A stretch of DNA of 44,675 nt, from assembly GCF_000420665.1 (NCBI RefSeq), contig NZ_ATVJ01000004.1:1-44675 (forward strand). Direction: 5' to 3'. The position numbers and the translations under genes were made by a program. This document shows, piece by piece, positions 23,786-33,294 of this stretch (its first letter is position 1; every line of letters starts with the position of its first letter). Under the pieces are notes generated by a model. The model ran no database searches. It was not told where the DNA came from and saw only the letters and a program-made list of their open reading frames with translations. The stretch is from Ponticaulis koreensis DSM 19734. Lineage in GTDB: Bacteria > Pseudomonadota > Alphaproteobacteria > Caulobacterales > Hyphomonadaceae.

Positions 23786-25090
23786 ATGATCCCTCGTTAT
23801 GCCCGCCCGGAAATGAGCGCCATCTGGAGCCCGGAAAGCAAATACGCAATCTGGCTTGAAATCGAGACGCTTGCTTGTGAGGCCATGGCCGAACTCGGCG
23901 AAATCCCGCAAGAAGCCGCGCAGGCAATTCGTGAACGCGGCAATTTCAGCGTCGAGCGCATTGACGAGATCGAACGCGAAGTGAAGCACGACATTATCGC
24001 CTTCACGACAAGCGTTGCAGAATTCGTTGGCGAGGAAGCCCGCTTCCTTCACAAGGGCCTGACATCTTCAGACGTTCTAGACACTTGCCTTGCGGTTCAG
24101 TTGTCCCGCGCAAGCGACATCCTGATCAAGGACATGGAAGAGCTTCTGGAAAGCATCAAGAAGCGCGCTGAAGAGCACAAATGGACGATCACAATCGGCC
24201 GCAGCCACGGCATTCACGCAGAGCCGACAACCTTCGGCGTGAAACTTGCCACTTATTATGCAGAGTTTGACCGCAACCTTCAGCGCCTGAAAACAGCGCG
24301 CGAAGAAATCGCAACCTGCGCCATCTCTGGCGCTGTCGGCACTTACGCCAATATCGATCCGCGCATTGAAGCTTATGTCGCCAACGCACTCGGCCTCGCG
24401 CAGGAACCAGTTTCAACTCAGGTCATCCCACGTGACCGCCATGCAGCCTTCTTCTGCGCACTCGGCGTCGTCGCAAGCTCTATCGAGCGTCTCGCCACCG
24501 AGATTCGCCACCTGCAACGTACAGAGGTTCTGGAAGCCGAAGAGTTCTTCTCTGCCGGTCAGAAAGGCTCCTCCGCCATGCCGCACAAGCGTAACCCTGT
24601 CCTCACCGAGAACCTGACAGGTCTTGCGCGCCTTGTTCGCTCATCTGTCGTTCCTGCGATGGAGAACGTAGCCCTGTGGCACGAGCGTGATATCTCTCAC
24701 TCGTCTGTAGAGCGCGGTATCGGCCCTGACGCGACAATCCACCTCGACTTTGCTCTGGCGCGCCTGAAAGGCGTTATGGACGGCCTCGTTGTGTATCCTG
24801 AGAACATGGAGCGCAACATGAACCAGCTAGGCGGTCTTCATAACTCGCAGCGTGTGCTTCTCGCACTTGTCGAAGCCGGTTCAAGCCGCGAAGATGCTTA
24901 CCGTCTGGTCCAGCGTAATGCGATGGTCACATGGCGCGAAGGCAAGCCGTTCAACGAGCTTCTGAAAGCAGACACTGATATCAAGACGATGCTGACAGAC
25001 GAGAAGATCGACGAGCTGTTTGATCTGGGCTACCACACAAAGCGTGTCGACGAGATTTTCGACCGCGTGTTTGGCAACGCTCTTGCTTGA
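23786..25090 (+). CDS. purB: Adenylosuccinate lyase
   Basis: 434 aa. Cleaves SAICAR to AICAR and adenylosuccinate to AMP in purine synthesis. Fumarase/aspartase-superfamily signature SSAMPHKRNP at 262-271 (flexible catalytic loop), preceded by LHKGLTSSDVLDT and the catalytic His region IGRSHGIHAEPTTFG. N-terminal MIPRYARPEMSAIWS is the standard PurB start. The final DLGYHTKRVDEIFDRVF is also typical. A secreted thioredoxin-like gene follows after 43 bp with a strong ribosome binding site, so the two may share a transcript. The 280-bp upstream region holds a tRNA-like 13-mer but no full tRNA. Confidence 0.97.
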   Translation: MIPRYARPEMSAIWSPESKYAIWLEIETLACEAMAELGEIPQEAAQAIRERGNFSVERIDEIEREVKHDIIAFTTSVAEFVGEEARFLHKGLTSSDVLDTCLAVQLSRASDILIKDMEELLESIKKRAEEHKWTITIGRSHGIHAEPTTFGVKLATYYAEFDRNLQRLKTAREEIATCAISGAVGTYANIDPRIEAYVANALGLAQEPVSTQVIPRDRHAAFFCALGVVASSIERLATEIRHLQRTEVLEAEEFFSAGQKGSSAMPHKRNPVLTENLTGLARLVRSSVVPAMENVALWHERDISHSSVERGIGPDATIHLDFALARLKGVMDGLVVYPENMERNMNQLGGLHNSQRVLLALVEAGSSREDAYRLVQRNAMVTWREGKPFNELLKADTDIKTMLTDEKIDELFDLGYHTKRVDEIFDRVFGNALA

Positions 25091-25133
25091 GACAGCACCA
25101 AGCTGAACTCATTGTGCCAGAAGGAGGAGTGAT

Positions 25134-25628
25134 ATGAGACTTACAGCACTTCTTTTTCTCATTCTGGTCGGGGCGCTCAGCCGCCCCGCTCATGCTGATA
25201 CACCGGGCATCCAGATCATCAACTTCACCGCTGACTGGTGCCCGACCTGCCATATCTTCGATCCCGCACTCCATGATGCCGTAGATGGTTTGAGTCATCA
25301 GCCGGTGGAATGGATTTCTGTTGATCTGACGCACGCGCGCACCGGCACACAGCAACAGAAAGACGAAATGTGGTCGGGCTTTCTGAACCGCATGCAGTCT
25401 GCGGGTATTGAGCAAATCTATCACGCCTATAACCAGTACCCTTACACCGGTTATGCCGTGGTAATCGCCTCTGATTCCAAAGAGCCTCTGGTCTGTATGC
25501 AGGGCGTCATGAATTCGCGCGAAATCACCTTCCGTCTTCGCCGCGCCCTGAATGAAGTTCAACGCCGCGCACCCGGTCGCCGCGCACCGGAAGGCTCCGG
25601 TTGTCCGGAACCATTTCTGTCCAACTGA
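25134..25628 (+). CDS. Secreted thioredoxin-like protein
   Basis: 164 aa. Signal peptide about 1-21 (MRLTALLFLILVGALSRPAHA) with an AHA cleavage site, then a thioredoxin-fold start IQIINFTADWCPTCHIFDPAL with the redox motif C36-P-T-C39. The WCPTC motif and length suggest a periplasmic thiol-disulfide protein related to DsbD C-terminal or TlpA-like domains. An extra insert (DLTHARTGTQQQKDEMWSGF) is present, and the C-terminus is basic. RBS AAGGAGGAG is excellent. It follows purB and lies immediately upstream of the B12 riboswitch promoter, which begins at the base after its stop codon, so it has no room for its own terminator. Confidence 0.82.
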   Translation: MRLTALLFLILVGALSRPAHADTPGIQIINFTADWCPTCHIFDPALHDAVDGLSHQPVEWISVDLTHARTGTQQQKDEMWSGFLNRMQSAGIEQIYHAYNQYPYTGYAVVIASDSKEPLVCMQGVMNSREITFRLRRALNEVQRRAPGRRAPEGSGCPEPFLSN

Positions 25629-25657
25629 TTGACATCACCCACAATTCAGAGAAATAA
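25629..25657 (+). promoter_or_regulatory. Probable promoter of the btu operon
   Basis: A consensus -35 TTGACA (25629-25634), a 17-bp spacer and a weak -10 AAATAA (25652-25657). The predicted start near 25664 coincides with the 5' end of the cobalamin riboswitch, which supports the assignment. The -35 begins directly after the stop codon of the preceding gene. Confidence 0.5.
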
Positions 25658-25663
25658 CGCCCT

Positions 25664-25814
25664 TCAGATGGTGCCGGGAGACCGGCGAAGAGGGAAGCAG
25701 GTGTAAATCCTGCGCTGTGCCCGCAACTGTAAACCGGGAGCATTCGTCCCACACGCCACTGGATTTTCCGGGAAGGCGGGCGAATGTGAAGATCGGTAAG
25801 CCAGGAGACCTGCC
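25664..25814 (+). ncRNA. Cobalamin (vitamin B12) riboswitch
   Basis: The aptamer shows the conserved blocks in order: GGTGCCGGGAG near the 5' end, GAAGAGGGAAGCAGGTG-AAATCCTGC, the core GCTGTGCCCGCAACTGTAA, a variable arm, and the B12 box AAGCCAGGAGACCTGCC ending at 25814. It precedes btuB by about 165 nt. In this class adenosylcobalamin or a related form binds the RNA and lowers expression, usually by hiding the ribosome binding site in Proteobacteria. A GCCGG-CGCAGA-CCGGC hairpin (25950-25965) lies just before the AGGGA Shine-Dalgarno at 25970 and is a candidate part of the expression platform. No U-tract terminator is visible, so translational control is more likely. Confidence 0.93.
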
Positions 25815-25980
25815 ATCGCGTCGTTCGTCCGTCGGCCGGGTCCAGCCAATGACAGACGGGACAGGGTTTCCCTTCCTTTGAAGCGACACGCCACCCCATT
25901 GCGACGCCGGGCGCAGTGCGGGTTACTCATGTCGTTTCCAGGTCCGTCTGCCGGCGCAGACCGGCCTATAGGGATATCGT

Positions 25981-27861
25981 ATGAAATCGATCCTTTTCTC
26001 GGGCTGCGCCGCACTGTGTTTTATCGCGCCAGCTCACGCACAATCAGCTGACACAGAAGAAGCACGTCAGGACACGATCAGCGTTGTTGGTCTTCGTCCT
26101 GTCGCTGCTGAAGATGTAACAGCGAGTGTGTCTGTTCTTTCCGCTGCTGATCTCGCCGTCCGCGATTCAGAATTCATCGCTGATCAACTCCGCGCCGTTC
26201 CGGGCCTCGGCATTTCCCGTTCGGGCACTCAGAGCGGCCTCACCCAGATCCGCATCCGCGGTGCAGAGGCAAACCACACACTGGTTCTTCTGAACGGTAT
26301 TGAAGTCTCCGACGCCGTGAATGGCGAAACGGATTTCGGCCTGTTCTCAGGCCTAAACCTGTCACGCATCGAAGTTGCCCGCGGCGAGCAATCTGCGCTC
26401 TACGGCTCTGATGCTGTGGGCGGCGTGATCAATCTTGTCACCGCAGACTCGACTGAACTGAACGCAGCCGCAGAGTATGGCACGTTCGATACACTGCTCG
26501 GACATGTCTCCGGCGGTCTCGATTTCGGAAATGGAAACCTCTCAGCTGCGGCGTCAGCATTCAGCACAGACGGCGTCGATGTCTCCGGCAATGATGGCGA
26601 AAAAGACGGTTCTGAGAGCTATTCCTTCCTCATCACCGGCAATCAGCAGGTCGCCGGCTCCATCGATCTGAGCGGCCTCCTCACATACCGTGCAACTTCC
26701 AGCCAGACCGACCCTGACACTGACTTTGACGGCCTTCTGGACAATGCAGACCGCGAAACAGAAAGCGACCAATGGCTGTTCGGCGCACGCGCATCCACCA
26801 CCGCATTCGGTCTCGATCATGTTCTGACGGCGAGCTTCAACTCTGTTGTCCGCGAGAACTTTGCAGACGGTGCCTCCACGGACGAAACCACCGGTGAGCG
26901 TACGAAAATCGCCTACTCTCCTGCGACCTCATTTGAATTCGACGGCGCAGTCCTCGATCTCGCCGGTATTCTGGACTGGGAGCAAGAAGATTACACGCGC
27001 GAAGGTCAGGCGAGTCTCTTCGGCGATCCAAACCAGTCCCGGACTTTTGAGACGCTCGGCGCAGCTACTGAAGCGCGCCTGTCTGTTGGCGATCTCGCTC
27101 TGACGGCTTCAGCGCGCCATGATGATAATGACGGCGTGTTCGACGACGCGGATACATGGCGCATTGGTGCCGCGTATAACGTCTCACCTGCGTTCCGCGT
27201 TCGCGCGAGCGCTGGCGAAGGCGTAAAGAACCCGACCTTCACTGAATTGTTCGGCTTCTATCCGGGCAGTTTTGTCGGCAATCCGGATCTCGAGCCGGAA
27301 ACGTCGTCCAGCTGGGAAATCGGCTTCGACCATGTCCATGGCCCATTCGACGTCTCACTCACCTATTTCGAAGCAGAACTCGAAAACGAGATCTACACCT
27401 CGTATGCACCGCCGCTCTTCCTCGCTACGCCGATGAACCGCACGGGCGAATCTGAACGCTCAGGTGTCGAAGGCGCGTTCGGCTTGACGATCAGCGAGAC
27501 GCTCCGCCTGAATGCGAGCGCAACGAAAATCGACTCCACAAGCGATAGCGGCATTCAGGAAATCCGTGTGCCCGAATGGACCGGTAGCGTGTCTGTCGAT
27601 TGGCAGTCCTCAACGGTTGAAGGCATGCGCGCGGGCTTTGCTCTCGACTATATCGGTACGCAGCTGGACACAGACTTCGGTACATTCACAACCGTTTCCC
27701 TTGGCGATTATCTGCTCGCCTCAGGCACGTTCGAATACCCGGTCACGGAACGCTTCTCCGTTACACTGCGCGGCGAGAACCTGTTCGACGTGCGCGTAGA
27801 CGATGTCTTCGGTTATCATGCGCCGGGCGCAACAGCCCTTATCGGCGTAAAACTGAGATAA
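25981..27861 (+). CDS. btuB: TonB-dependent outer-membrane cobalamin receptor
   Basis: 626 aa, normal for BtuB. Signal peptide 1-20 (AHA cleavage), TonB box about 31-37 (DTISVVG), plug domain about 40-160 (ADQLRAVPGLGISRSG, IRIRGAEANHTLVLLNGIEV, RGEQSALYGSDAVGGVINLVT), then the 22-strand barrel. A D-rich loop (D244, D246, D248, D250, D254, D257 in DPDTDFDGLLDNAD) resembles the calcium-binding loops that order the E. coli BtuB substrate site. The role as a B12 receptor rests on the riboswitch and on btuFCD downstream. The C-terminus ends VKLR rather than in an aromatic residue, which is slightly unusual for an outer-membrane barrel. btuF starts one base after its stop codon. Confidence 0.93.
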   Translation: MKSILFSGCAALCFIAPAHAQSADTEEARQDTISVVGLRPVAAEDVTASVSVLSAADLAVRDSEFIADQLRAVPGLGISRSGTQSGLTQIRIRGAEANHTLVLLNGIEVSDAVNGETDFGLFSGLNLSRIEVARGEQSALYGSDAVGGVINLVTADSTELNAAAEYGTFDTLLGHVSGGLDFGNGNLSAAASAFSTDGVDVSGNDGEKDGSESYSFLITGNQQVAGSIDLSGLLTYRATSSQTDPDTDFDGLLDNADRETESDQWLFGARASTTAFGLDHVLTASFNSVVRENFADGASTDETTGERTKIAYSPATSFEFDGAVLDLAGILDWEQEDYTREGQASLFGDPNQSRTFETLGAATEARLSVGDLALTASARHDDNDGVFDDADTWRIGAAYNVSPAFRVRASAGEGVKNPTFTELFGFYPGSFVGNPDLEPETSSSWEIGFDHVHGPFDVSLTYFEAELENEIYTSYAPPLFLATPMNRTGESERSGVEGAFGLTISETLRLNASATKIDSTSDSGIQEIRVPEWTGSVSVDWQSSTVEGMRAGFALDYIGTQLDTDFGTFTTVSLGDYLLASGTFEYPVTERFSVTLRGENLFDVRVDDVFGYHAPGATALIGVKLR

Positions 27862-27862
27862 C

Positions 27863-28699
27863 ATGAAACGACTGATCATCCCGGTACTCTGTTTAATGAC
27901 AGCCTGCTCACCTGAGCAGGATGCCGGGGTGGTTGAACCGTCACCTGAAGGCTATCAGCGCATTATCAGCATGGATTACTGCGCGGATCAGTATGTGCTG
28001 GCACTCGCCGAGCGTGAGGATATACTTGCCCTGTCACCGGACGCCGATAAAAAGTTCTCCTATCTTCGAGATCAGGCAGAGGGTATCCCTCAGATACGCC
28101 CTGTCGCTGAGAGCGTACTCGCGGCGCAGCCAGACCTGATCGTCCGCTCTTATGGCGGCGGCCCTCTTGCACCGCGGTTTTTCTCTCAGGCCGGTATAGA
28201 CGTGGTTCAGATTGGCTGGACGAGCGACTTTGAAAGCATTCGCACCGTCACTCGCGATATTGCCGCGCAAATGGGGGTATCAGAACGCGGCGAAGAGCTT
28301 ATCGCAGCTTTCGATGCGCGGCTTGCGGCCATAAACCCACGCTACGATGATCAGAACGTCCTCTATGTCACGCCAGGCGGTGTCACCAGCGGCCCGAACG
28401 GTCTTATCAATGACGCCTTCGAGACTGCTGGCCTGACCAATTATGAAACGCGGGCCGGCTGGCATGACCTGCCGCTTGAACAGATCGCCACCGATGCGCC
28501 GGATGTACTGGCCGTAGCCTTCTACGACTCGATTCACCAGAACCCGTCCATCTGGAGCCCCAGCCATCATCCAGTGACACTGAACGCGCTGGAGACAGCC
28601 GAGACGGTCCCCCTTGATGCATCATGGACATCCTGTGGCGCCTGGTATCTGATTGATGCAATCGAAGCGCTCGCCGCTTCCGGAAGCGAGGCTTCATGA
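27863..28699 (+). CDS. btuF: Cobalamin ABC transporter substrate-binding lipoprotein
   Basis: 278 aa. Lipoprotein signal with Cys15 (CLMTAC), then a helical-backbone binding protein of the BtuF/FecB type: RIISMDYCADQYVLALAEREDILALSPDA, AESVLAAQPDLIVRSYGGG, VVQIGW, and a C-terminal GAWYLIDAIEAL. It delivers cobalamin or a cobinamide to BtuCD. It is anchored in the inner membrane by its lipid in the periplasm (family knowledge). The gene overlaps btuC by 4 bp (ATGA), showing translational coupling. Confidence 0.88.
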   Translation: MKRLIIPVLCLMTACSPEQDAGVVEPSPEGYQRIISMDYCADQYVLALAEREDILALSPDADKKFSYLRDQAEGIPQIRPVAESVLAAQPDLIVRSYGGGPLAPRFFSQAGIDVVQIGWTSDFESIRTVTRDIAAQMGVSERGEELIAAFDARLAAINPRYDDQNVLYVTPGGVTSGPNGLINDAFETAGLTNYETRAGWHDLPLEQIATDAPDVLAVAFYDSIHQNPSIWSPSHHPVTLNALETAETVPLDASWTSCGAWYLIDAIEALAASGSEAS

Positions 28700-29691
28700 T
28701 CCGCGACCTGCAATTGAATGCCGGTCTGTTCACAGCAGGCATCATTGCCATCTTTCTGGCCTGCCTTCTTGGCTCCACGTCACTCAGCATTGCTGATGTG
28801 TTCGGCGGACTGACAGCCACCGGCGCGGACGAACACAGCGTGATCATCTGGCAGATCAGACTGCCTCGCGCCTTTGCCGCCTTCATCACGGGCGCTGCGC
28901 TGGCTATGTCGGGCGCTGCCCTTCAGGGCTTGCTTCGCAATCCGCTCGCAGAGCCGGGCGTGCTTGGCGTGTCAGCGATGTCGGTTCTGGCAGCGACGCT
29001 CGTTCTTTATTTCGGTCTCGCCACCGCAAGCAGTCTCATCCTGCCTGCCGCCGCTATTTTTGGAGCATTGCTTGCCACTGTACTCCTAGGCTTTGCCGCG
29101 CTCCGCACTGGTTCAGTCGTGACGCTCATCCTGATCGGCGTGGGGATTTCGAGCTTTTCCGGAGCGCTCATGTCTCTGCTTCTGAACTTTGCGCCTAACC
29201 CGTTTTCACTGGCCGATATGGTAAACTGGACCCTTGGTTCGGTTGCCAATCGCAGCCTTACTGACCTGGCCTACAGCCTGCCTTTTATTATCGCTGGCCT
29301 CAGCCTTCTTCTGGCGTCCGCGCGCGGCTTGTCTGCGCTGACACTGGGCGAAGAGGCTGCGGCAGGTCTGGGCCTCAATCTGATGCATCAACGAATTCTG
29401 GTGATCGTGGGCGCAGGCCTCGCCACCGGTGGCAGCATCGCCATTGCAGGCGCAATCGGCTTTGTTGGCATTATCACGCCGCATGTCATGCGTCCGCTGG
29501 TTGGACATGATCCGGGACGTATTCTGCTGCCATCGGCACTGGCTGGCGGCGTATTGCTCGTCTCCGCCGATATCCTCATCCGCATTCTGCCAACATATGC
29601 CGAGCTAAAGCTCGGTGTGGTAGCCGCGCTGATTGGCGCGCCTGCGTTTGTCTGGATTGCAATCCAGAAGCGTTCGGGAGGCCTGTCATGA
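28696..29691 (+). CDS. btuC: Cobalamin ABC transporter permease
   Basis: 331 aa, FecCD/BtuC family with about ten membrane segments. Landmarks: IWQIRLPRAFAAFITGAALAMSGAALQGLLRNPLAEPGVLGVSAMS near residues 51-96, the MVNWTLGS block in the middle, and GAIGFVGIITPHVMRPLVGHDP, the loop that contacts the ATPase. Two copies form the pore. It starts inside the btuF stop codon and overlaps btuD by 4 bp. Confidence 0.92.
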   Translation: MIRDLQLNAGLFTAGIIAIFLACLLGSTSLSIADVFGGLTATGADEHSVIIWQIRLPRAFAAFITGAALAMSGAALQGLLRNPLAEPGVLGVSAMSVLAATLVLYFGLATASSLILPAAAIFGALLATVLLGFAALRTGSVVTLILIGVGISSFSGALMSLLLNFAPNPFSLADMVNWTLGSVANRSLTDLAYSLPFIIAGLSLLLASARGLSALTLGEEAAAGLGLNLMHQRILVIVGAGLATGGSIAIAGAIGFVGIITPHVMRPLVGHDPGRILLPSALAGGVLLVSADILIRILPTYAELKLGVVAALIGAPAFVWIAIQKRSGGLS

Positions 29692-30449
29692 CACAGCTTA
29701 CGGCAGACAGCATCTCGCTCAATGCAGGGCAGACAGAACTCTTCGCCAAGGTGAACCTGTCCCTCTCGCCCGGTAAATTAACTTGCCTTATCGGCCCTAA
29801 CGGCGCGGGAAAGTCATCTCTTCTGACGTGTCTGGCGGGACTGAAAAAGCCTGCCACCGGAACCGTACTTCTGAACGGTCAAAGTCTCACCGGAATGACC
29901 TCATCAGAGCGTGCAAAGCAGCTCAGCTATCTGCCGCAGAACCGGCAACTCAGCTGGCCAGTAAGCGTAGAGGACGCTGTGGCGCTCGGTCGGTTTGCCT
30001 ATGGCGGCACACCTGCCCGCCTCTCCGAAGCTGACCGGTCTGCCGTCGATGAAGCGCTGGACATTTGCGAACTGAACGAGCTGCGCAGCCGAGCTACAGA
30101 CACACTTTCAGGCGGTGAGCTCTCGCGCGTCCACTTTGCCCGCGCCTTTGCAGGTAAGACTCCGCTTCTCATTGCCGATGAACCGCTGACCGCACTGGAC
30201 CCGAAGCACCAGATCCGCATTATGCGCCTCATACAACGCTTCACGGAAAACGGCGGTACAGCGCTCGTCGTCCTGCACGATATCGCGCTTGCCGCTCAGT
30301 TTGCCGATGTCCTGCTCTGGATGCGTTTCGGCAGACTTGTAGACGAAGGGTCACCCGCAAAAACGCTCACCGAACAGAATATGTCTCGCGTATTTGATGT
30401 TTCCGCCCGTATCGAAGACGGACGATTGATCTCTATCGCGGATGATTAA
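29688..30449 (+). CDS. btuD: Cobalamin ABC transporter ATPase
   Basis: 253 aa. Walker A GPNGAGKS at 36-43, Q-loop in LSYLPQNRQLSW, signature LSGGE, Walker B LLIADEP with the following TALDP D-loop, and the switch His in VVLHDIALA. It powers B12 import through BtuC. Last gene of the riboswitch-controlled operon. Its TAA stop shares the sequence TTAA with the stop of the convergent rfbA gene, so the two coding regions overlap by 4 bp and no terminator lies between them. Confidence 0.93.
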   Translation: MTQLTADSISLNAGQTELFAKVNLSLSPGKLTCLIGPNGAGKSSLLTCLAGLKKPATGTVLLNGQSLTGMTSSERAKQLSYLPQNRQLSWPVSVEDAVALGRFAYGGTPARLSEADRSAVDEALDICELNELRSRATDTLSGGELSRVHFARAFAGKTPLLIADEPLTALDPKHQIRIMRLIQRFTENGGTALVVLHDIALAAQFADVLLWMRFGRLVDEGSPAKTLTEQNMSRVFDVSARIEDGRLISIADD

Positions 30450-31321
30450 GGCAGCAATAAACGCTGCAGATAGCGCCCATACTCAGACTTACCAAACCGT
30501 GTAGCACGGGACATCAGCTCTTCCGGACTGATCCACCCCTGGTGATAGGCGACCTCGTCCGGCGAGCCGACCAGCTGCCCTTGTCGTTCTGACAGCGTTC
30601 TGACAAAATTCCCAGCGTCGAGCAGACTTGCATGCGTGCCGGTATCGAGCCATGCAAAGCCGCGCCCAAGCTGCTCCACAGACAAAACACCATCTTTCAG
30701 ATAGGTTTCCAGAAGAGAGGTAATCTCCAGTTCTCCGCGCGCAGACTTCTCGATGGAGCGCGCGCGATCCGGCGCAGAGGCATCCAGATAATACAAACCG
30801 GTCACGGCGTATTGTGAAGGCGGGATCTCCGGCTTTTCAATGATCGATGTCACCATGCCCTCACGGTCGAAACCGATCACGCCATAGCGTTCAGGATCTG
30901 CGACGCGGTACCCGAAGATCGTACCACCAGTTTTGCGCGCGTCAGCTGCTTTCAACTGGGTCGGAAGGCCGTGACCAAAGAAGATATTATCTCCGAGCAC
31001 CATGGCCGATGGCGCACCGTCCAGAAATTCCTCCGCAAGGATGTACGCCTGCGCGAGACCATCCGGTGACGGCTGCTGGATATAGGTGAAGCTCACACCC
31101 CATTGCGATCCGTCGCCCATAGTGCGCACGAACTGCTCTTTATCCTCTGGCGTGGTGATGATCGCGATATCACGTATGCCCGACAGCATGAGAACGCTGG
31201 TCGGATAGTAAATCATCGGCTTGTCATAGACAGGCAGCAACTGCTTGGATATTCCCAGCGTGATGGGATGGAGGCGTGAGCCTTTACCGCCCGCCAGAAT
31301 AATACCTTTTCGCTCAGCCAT
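30446..31321 (-). CDS. rfbA: Glucose-1-phosphate thymidylyltransferase
   Basis: 291 aa. Makes dTDP-glucose from dTTP and glucose-1-phosphate, the first step to dTDP-rhamnose. Nucleotidyl signature GIILAGGKGSRLHPIT at 6-21, then KQLLPVYDKPMIYYPTSVLMLSGI, VLGDNIFFGHGL, and the LGRGFAWLDTGTH block near the end. The ATG at 31319-31321 is preferred over a start 27 bp upstream because it fits the family and lies at the end of rfbD; the two genes overlap by 8 bp. It is the last gene of rfbB-rfbD-rfbA. Confidence 0.95.
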   Translation of the reverse strand: MAERKGIILAGGKGSRLHPITLGISKQLLPVYDKPMIYYPTSVLMLSGIRDIAIITTPEDKEQFVRTMGDGSQWGVSFTYIQQPSPDGLAQAYILAEEFLDGAPSAMVLGDNIFFGHGLPTQLKAADARKTGGTIFGYRVADPERYGVIGFDREGMVTSIIEKPEIPPSQYAVTGLYYLDASAPDRARSIEKSARGELEITSLLETYLKDGVLSVEQLGRGFAWLDTGTHASLLDAGNFVRTLSERQGQLVGSPDEVAYHQGWISPEELMSRATRFGKSEYGRYLQRLLLP

Positions 31322-32174
31322 TGGCCTTGAGCTCCCCCATCTCTTCAAGCACTCGCGCGAGAGATTCGCGCCAGTCTGGCCGTTCTATCCCGAAATCCTT
31401 TTCAATTTTAGAACAGTCCAGCCGCGAATTTAAAGGGCGCTCGGCCGGTGTTGGATAATCCGTGGTCGGGATCGGCAGGATTTCGGGCGCGCGGCCGCTC
31501 AGCCTGAATATCTGCCTCGCAAACTCAACGCGGCTAACATCCGGTCCACCGGCATAGTGATAAACATCCGGTTCACCAGGCGTGGCGCAGCGCGTGCGCA
31601 CAATATTGAGCGCGGCCACAGCAATATCTCGCGCGGAGGTCGGCCCGCCAAACTGGTCCTCCACCACTCGCAATATGCCCCGCTCGTCTGCCAGGCGCAT
31701 CATGATGTGGACGAAATTGCTGCCATTGGGAGAGAACACCCACGCCGTTCGTAAAACAACCGAATTGCCACCGGCTTCCAGAACAGCCTTTTCACCATCA
31801 AGTTTGGTCTGGCCATAAACACTTTTCGGCTGTGGCACGTCTTCCTCGGTGTAAGGCCCGGTCTTGGTGCCATCGAAAACAAAATCGGTCGAAATATGTA
31901 CCAACGGAATTTCGCGCGCACGGGCCTCACGCGCCATGATGCCGGGCGCGACAGCATTGACCAAATGCGCCGCTTCGGTGTCGGTTTCCGCCTTATCCAC
32001 CGCCGTATAGGCAGCTGCGTTTACGATCGCTGTCGGCTTCATCACCTCGATCGCTGATACAATATCAGCTTCCTTGCGGACATCCGCCTCTTCGCGGCTT
32101 AGCGCTCTGACATATCCTACCCGTTGTAGCTCGCGGCCCACCTGACCATTTGCGCCGAAAACCAGAACGGTCAT
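31314..32174 (-). CDS. rfbD: dTDP-4-dehydrorhamnose reductase
   Basis: 286 aa. Reduces dTDP-4-keto-L-rhamnose to dTDP-L-rhamnose with NAD(P)H. Rossmann motif GANGQVG at 7-13, [23 protein letters not shown], catalytic YGQTKLDGE and [13 protein letters not shown]. An upstream in-frame start (32231) would extend far into rfbB and is rejected. The chosen ATG overlaps the rfbB stop by 4 bp (ATGA), showing coupling. Confidence 0.94.
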   Translation of the reverse strand: MTVLVFGANGQVGRELQRVGYVRALSREEADVRKEADIVSAIEVMKPTAIVNAAAYTAVDKAETDTEAAHLVNAVAPGIMAREARAREIPLVHISTDFVFDGTKTGPYTEEDVPQPKSVYGQTKLDGEKAVLEAGGNSVVLRTAWVFSPNGSNFVHIMMRLADERGILRVVEDQFGGPTSARDIAVAALNIVRTRCATPGEPDVYHYAGGPDVSRVEFARQIFRLSGRAPEILPIPTTDYPTPAERPLNSRLDCSKIEKDFGIERPDWRESLARVLEEMGELKANG

Positions 32175-33211
32175 TTGATCTGTCCCAGACGCTGTCCCAC
32201 CCCGTGACGCGCCATGAGCGGCTTCCACCAACTCTCATTATTCAGATACCAGTCCACCGTCTGCGCAAGTCCCTGCTCCAGCGTGACTGACGGACGCCAG
32301 CCCAGCTTTTCACGGATGTGAGACGGATCAATTGCGTAACGCTGATCATGGCCGGGACGATCTGACACGAAGGTGATGAGATCAGCATAAGGTGTTGCAC
32401 GCGGTCTTCGGTCATCAAGCGCACCGCAGATCAGTCGCACAAGGTCGATATTCCGAACCTCATTTTCGCCACCGATATTATAGCTTCCGCCCAGTTCGCC
32501 CTCGCCCAGCACGAGCAGAAGCGCGTCGGCGTGATCTTCCACATGTAGCCAGTCTCGTACCTGCTCGCCGGTGCCATAGACAGGGATCGGGTCTCCGCGC
32601 AACGCATTCAGAATCACCACCGGAATGAGCTTTTCCGGAAACTGATACGGCCCGTAATTGTTAGAGCAATTGGTCATAACCACCGGCAGACCATAAGTCT
32701 CAGACCACGCTCTTACGAGATGGTCGGCTGCAGCTTTTGAGGCAGAATACGGGCTGTTCGGTTGATATGGAGAAGTCTCAGTAAAAAGTCCTTCCGAGCC
32801 GAGACTACCAAACACTTCGTCCGTAGAAATATGATGGAAGCGGAAACTCTCCGGTCTGCCGCTCTTCATCCAGTAGCCGCGAGCCGCTTCCAGCATGTTG
32901 AACGTGCCATTGATATTCGTCGTGATAAAATCCGCTGGCCCGTCAATCGAGCGGTCTACGTGGGTCTCAGCTGCCAGATGCATGACGGCGTCTGGCTGGT
33001 GCAGATCGAACAGTTTGTCGAGCGCGACACGATCACGGATATCAACGCGTTCGAACTCGTATTTTGAATTGCCCTGAACCGCCTCGAGGTTCGCCTCACA
33101 AGCCGCATAGGTCATCGCATCCAGATTGACGACGTGATAGCCCCGCAAAATCGCAAGCCGTACAACAGCAGAACCGATAAAGCCGGCACCTCCGGTTACG
33201 AACAGCTTCAA
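32171..33211 (-). CDS. rfbB: dTDP-glucose 4,6-dehydratase
   Basis: 346 aa. Converts dTDP-glucose to dTDP-4-keto-6-deoxyglucose with bound NAD. Rossmann motif TGGAGFIG at 6-13, [29 protein letters not shown] with the DE catalytic pair, the YSASK active-site motif and [18 protein letters not shown]. First gene of the minus-strand rfbBDA unit. rfbC (3,5-epimerase), normally part of this set, is not in the window. The UDP-glucuronate epimerase-like gene lies about 80 bp upstream on the same strand. Confidence 0.95.
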   Translation of the reverse strand: MKLFVTGGAGFIGSAVVRLAILRGYHVVNLDAMTYAACEANLEAVQGNSKYEFERVDIRDRVALDKLFDLHQPDAVMHLAAETHVDRSIDGPADFITTNINGTFNMLEAARGYWMKSGRPESFRFHHISTDEVFGSLGSEGLFTETSPYQPNSPYSASKAAADHLVRAWSETYGLPVVMTNCSNNYGPYQFPEKLIPVVILNALRGDPIPVYGTGEQVRDWLHVEDHADALLLVLGEGELGGSYNIGGENEVRNIDLVRLICGALDDRRPRATPYADLITFVSDRPGHDQRYAIDPSHIREKLGWRPSVTLEQGLAQTVDWYLNNESWWKPLMARHGVGQRLGQIK

Positions 33212-33294
33212 TTGCAGGTCCCTTCATTCTGGTACTGCAAATACATGCCTGAAAACTAACGGGGTTTCAAACCACAGACCGCAGATTGTCGCCT

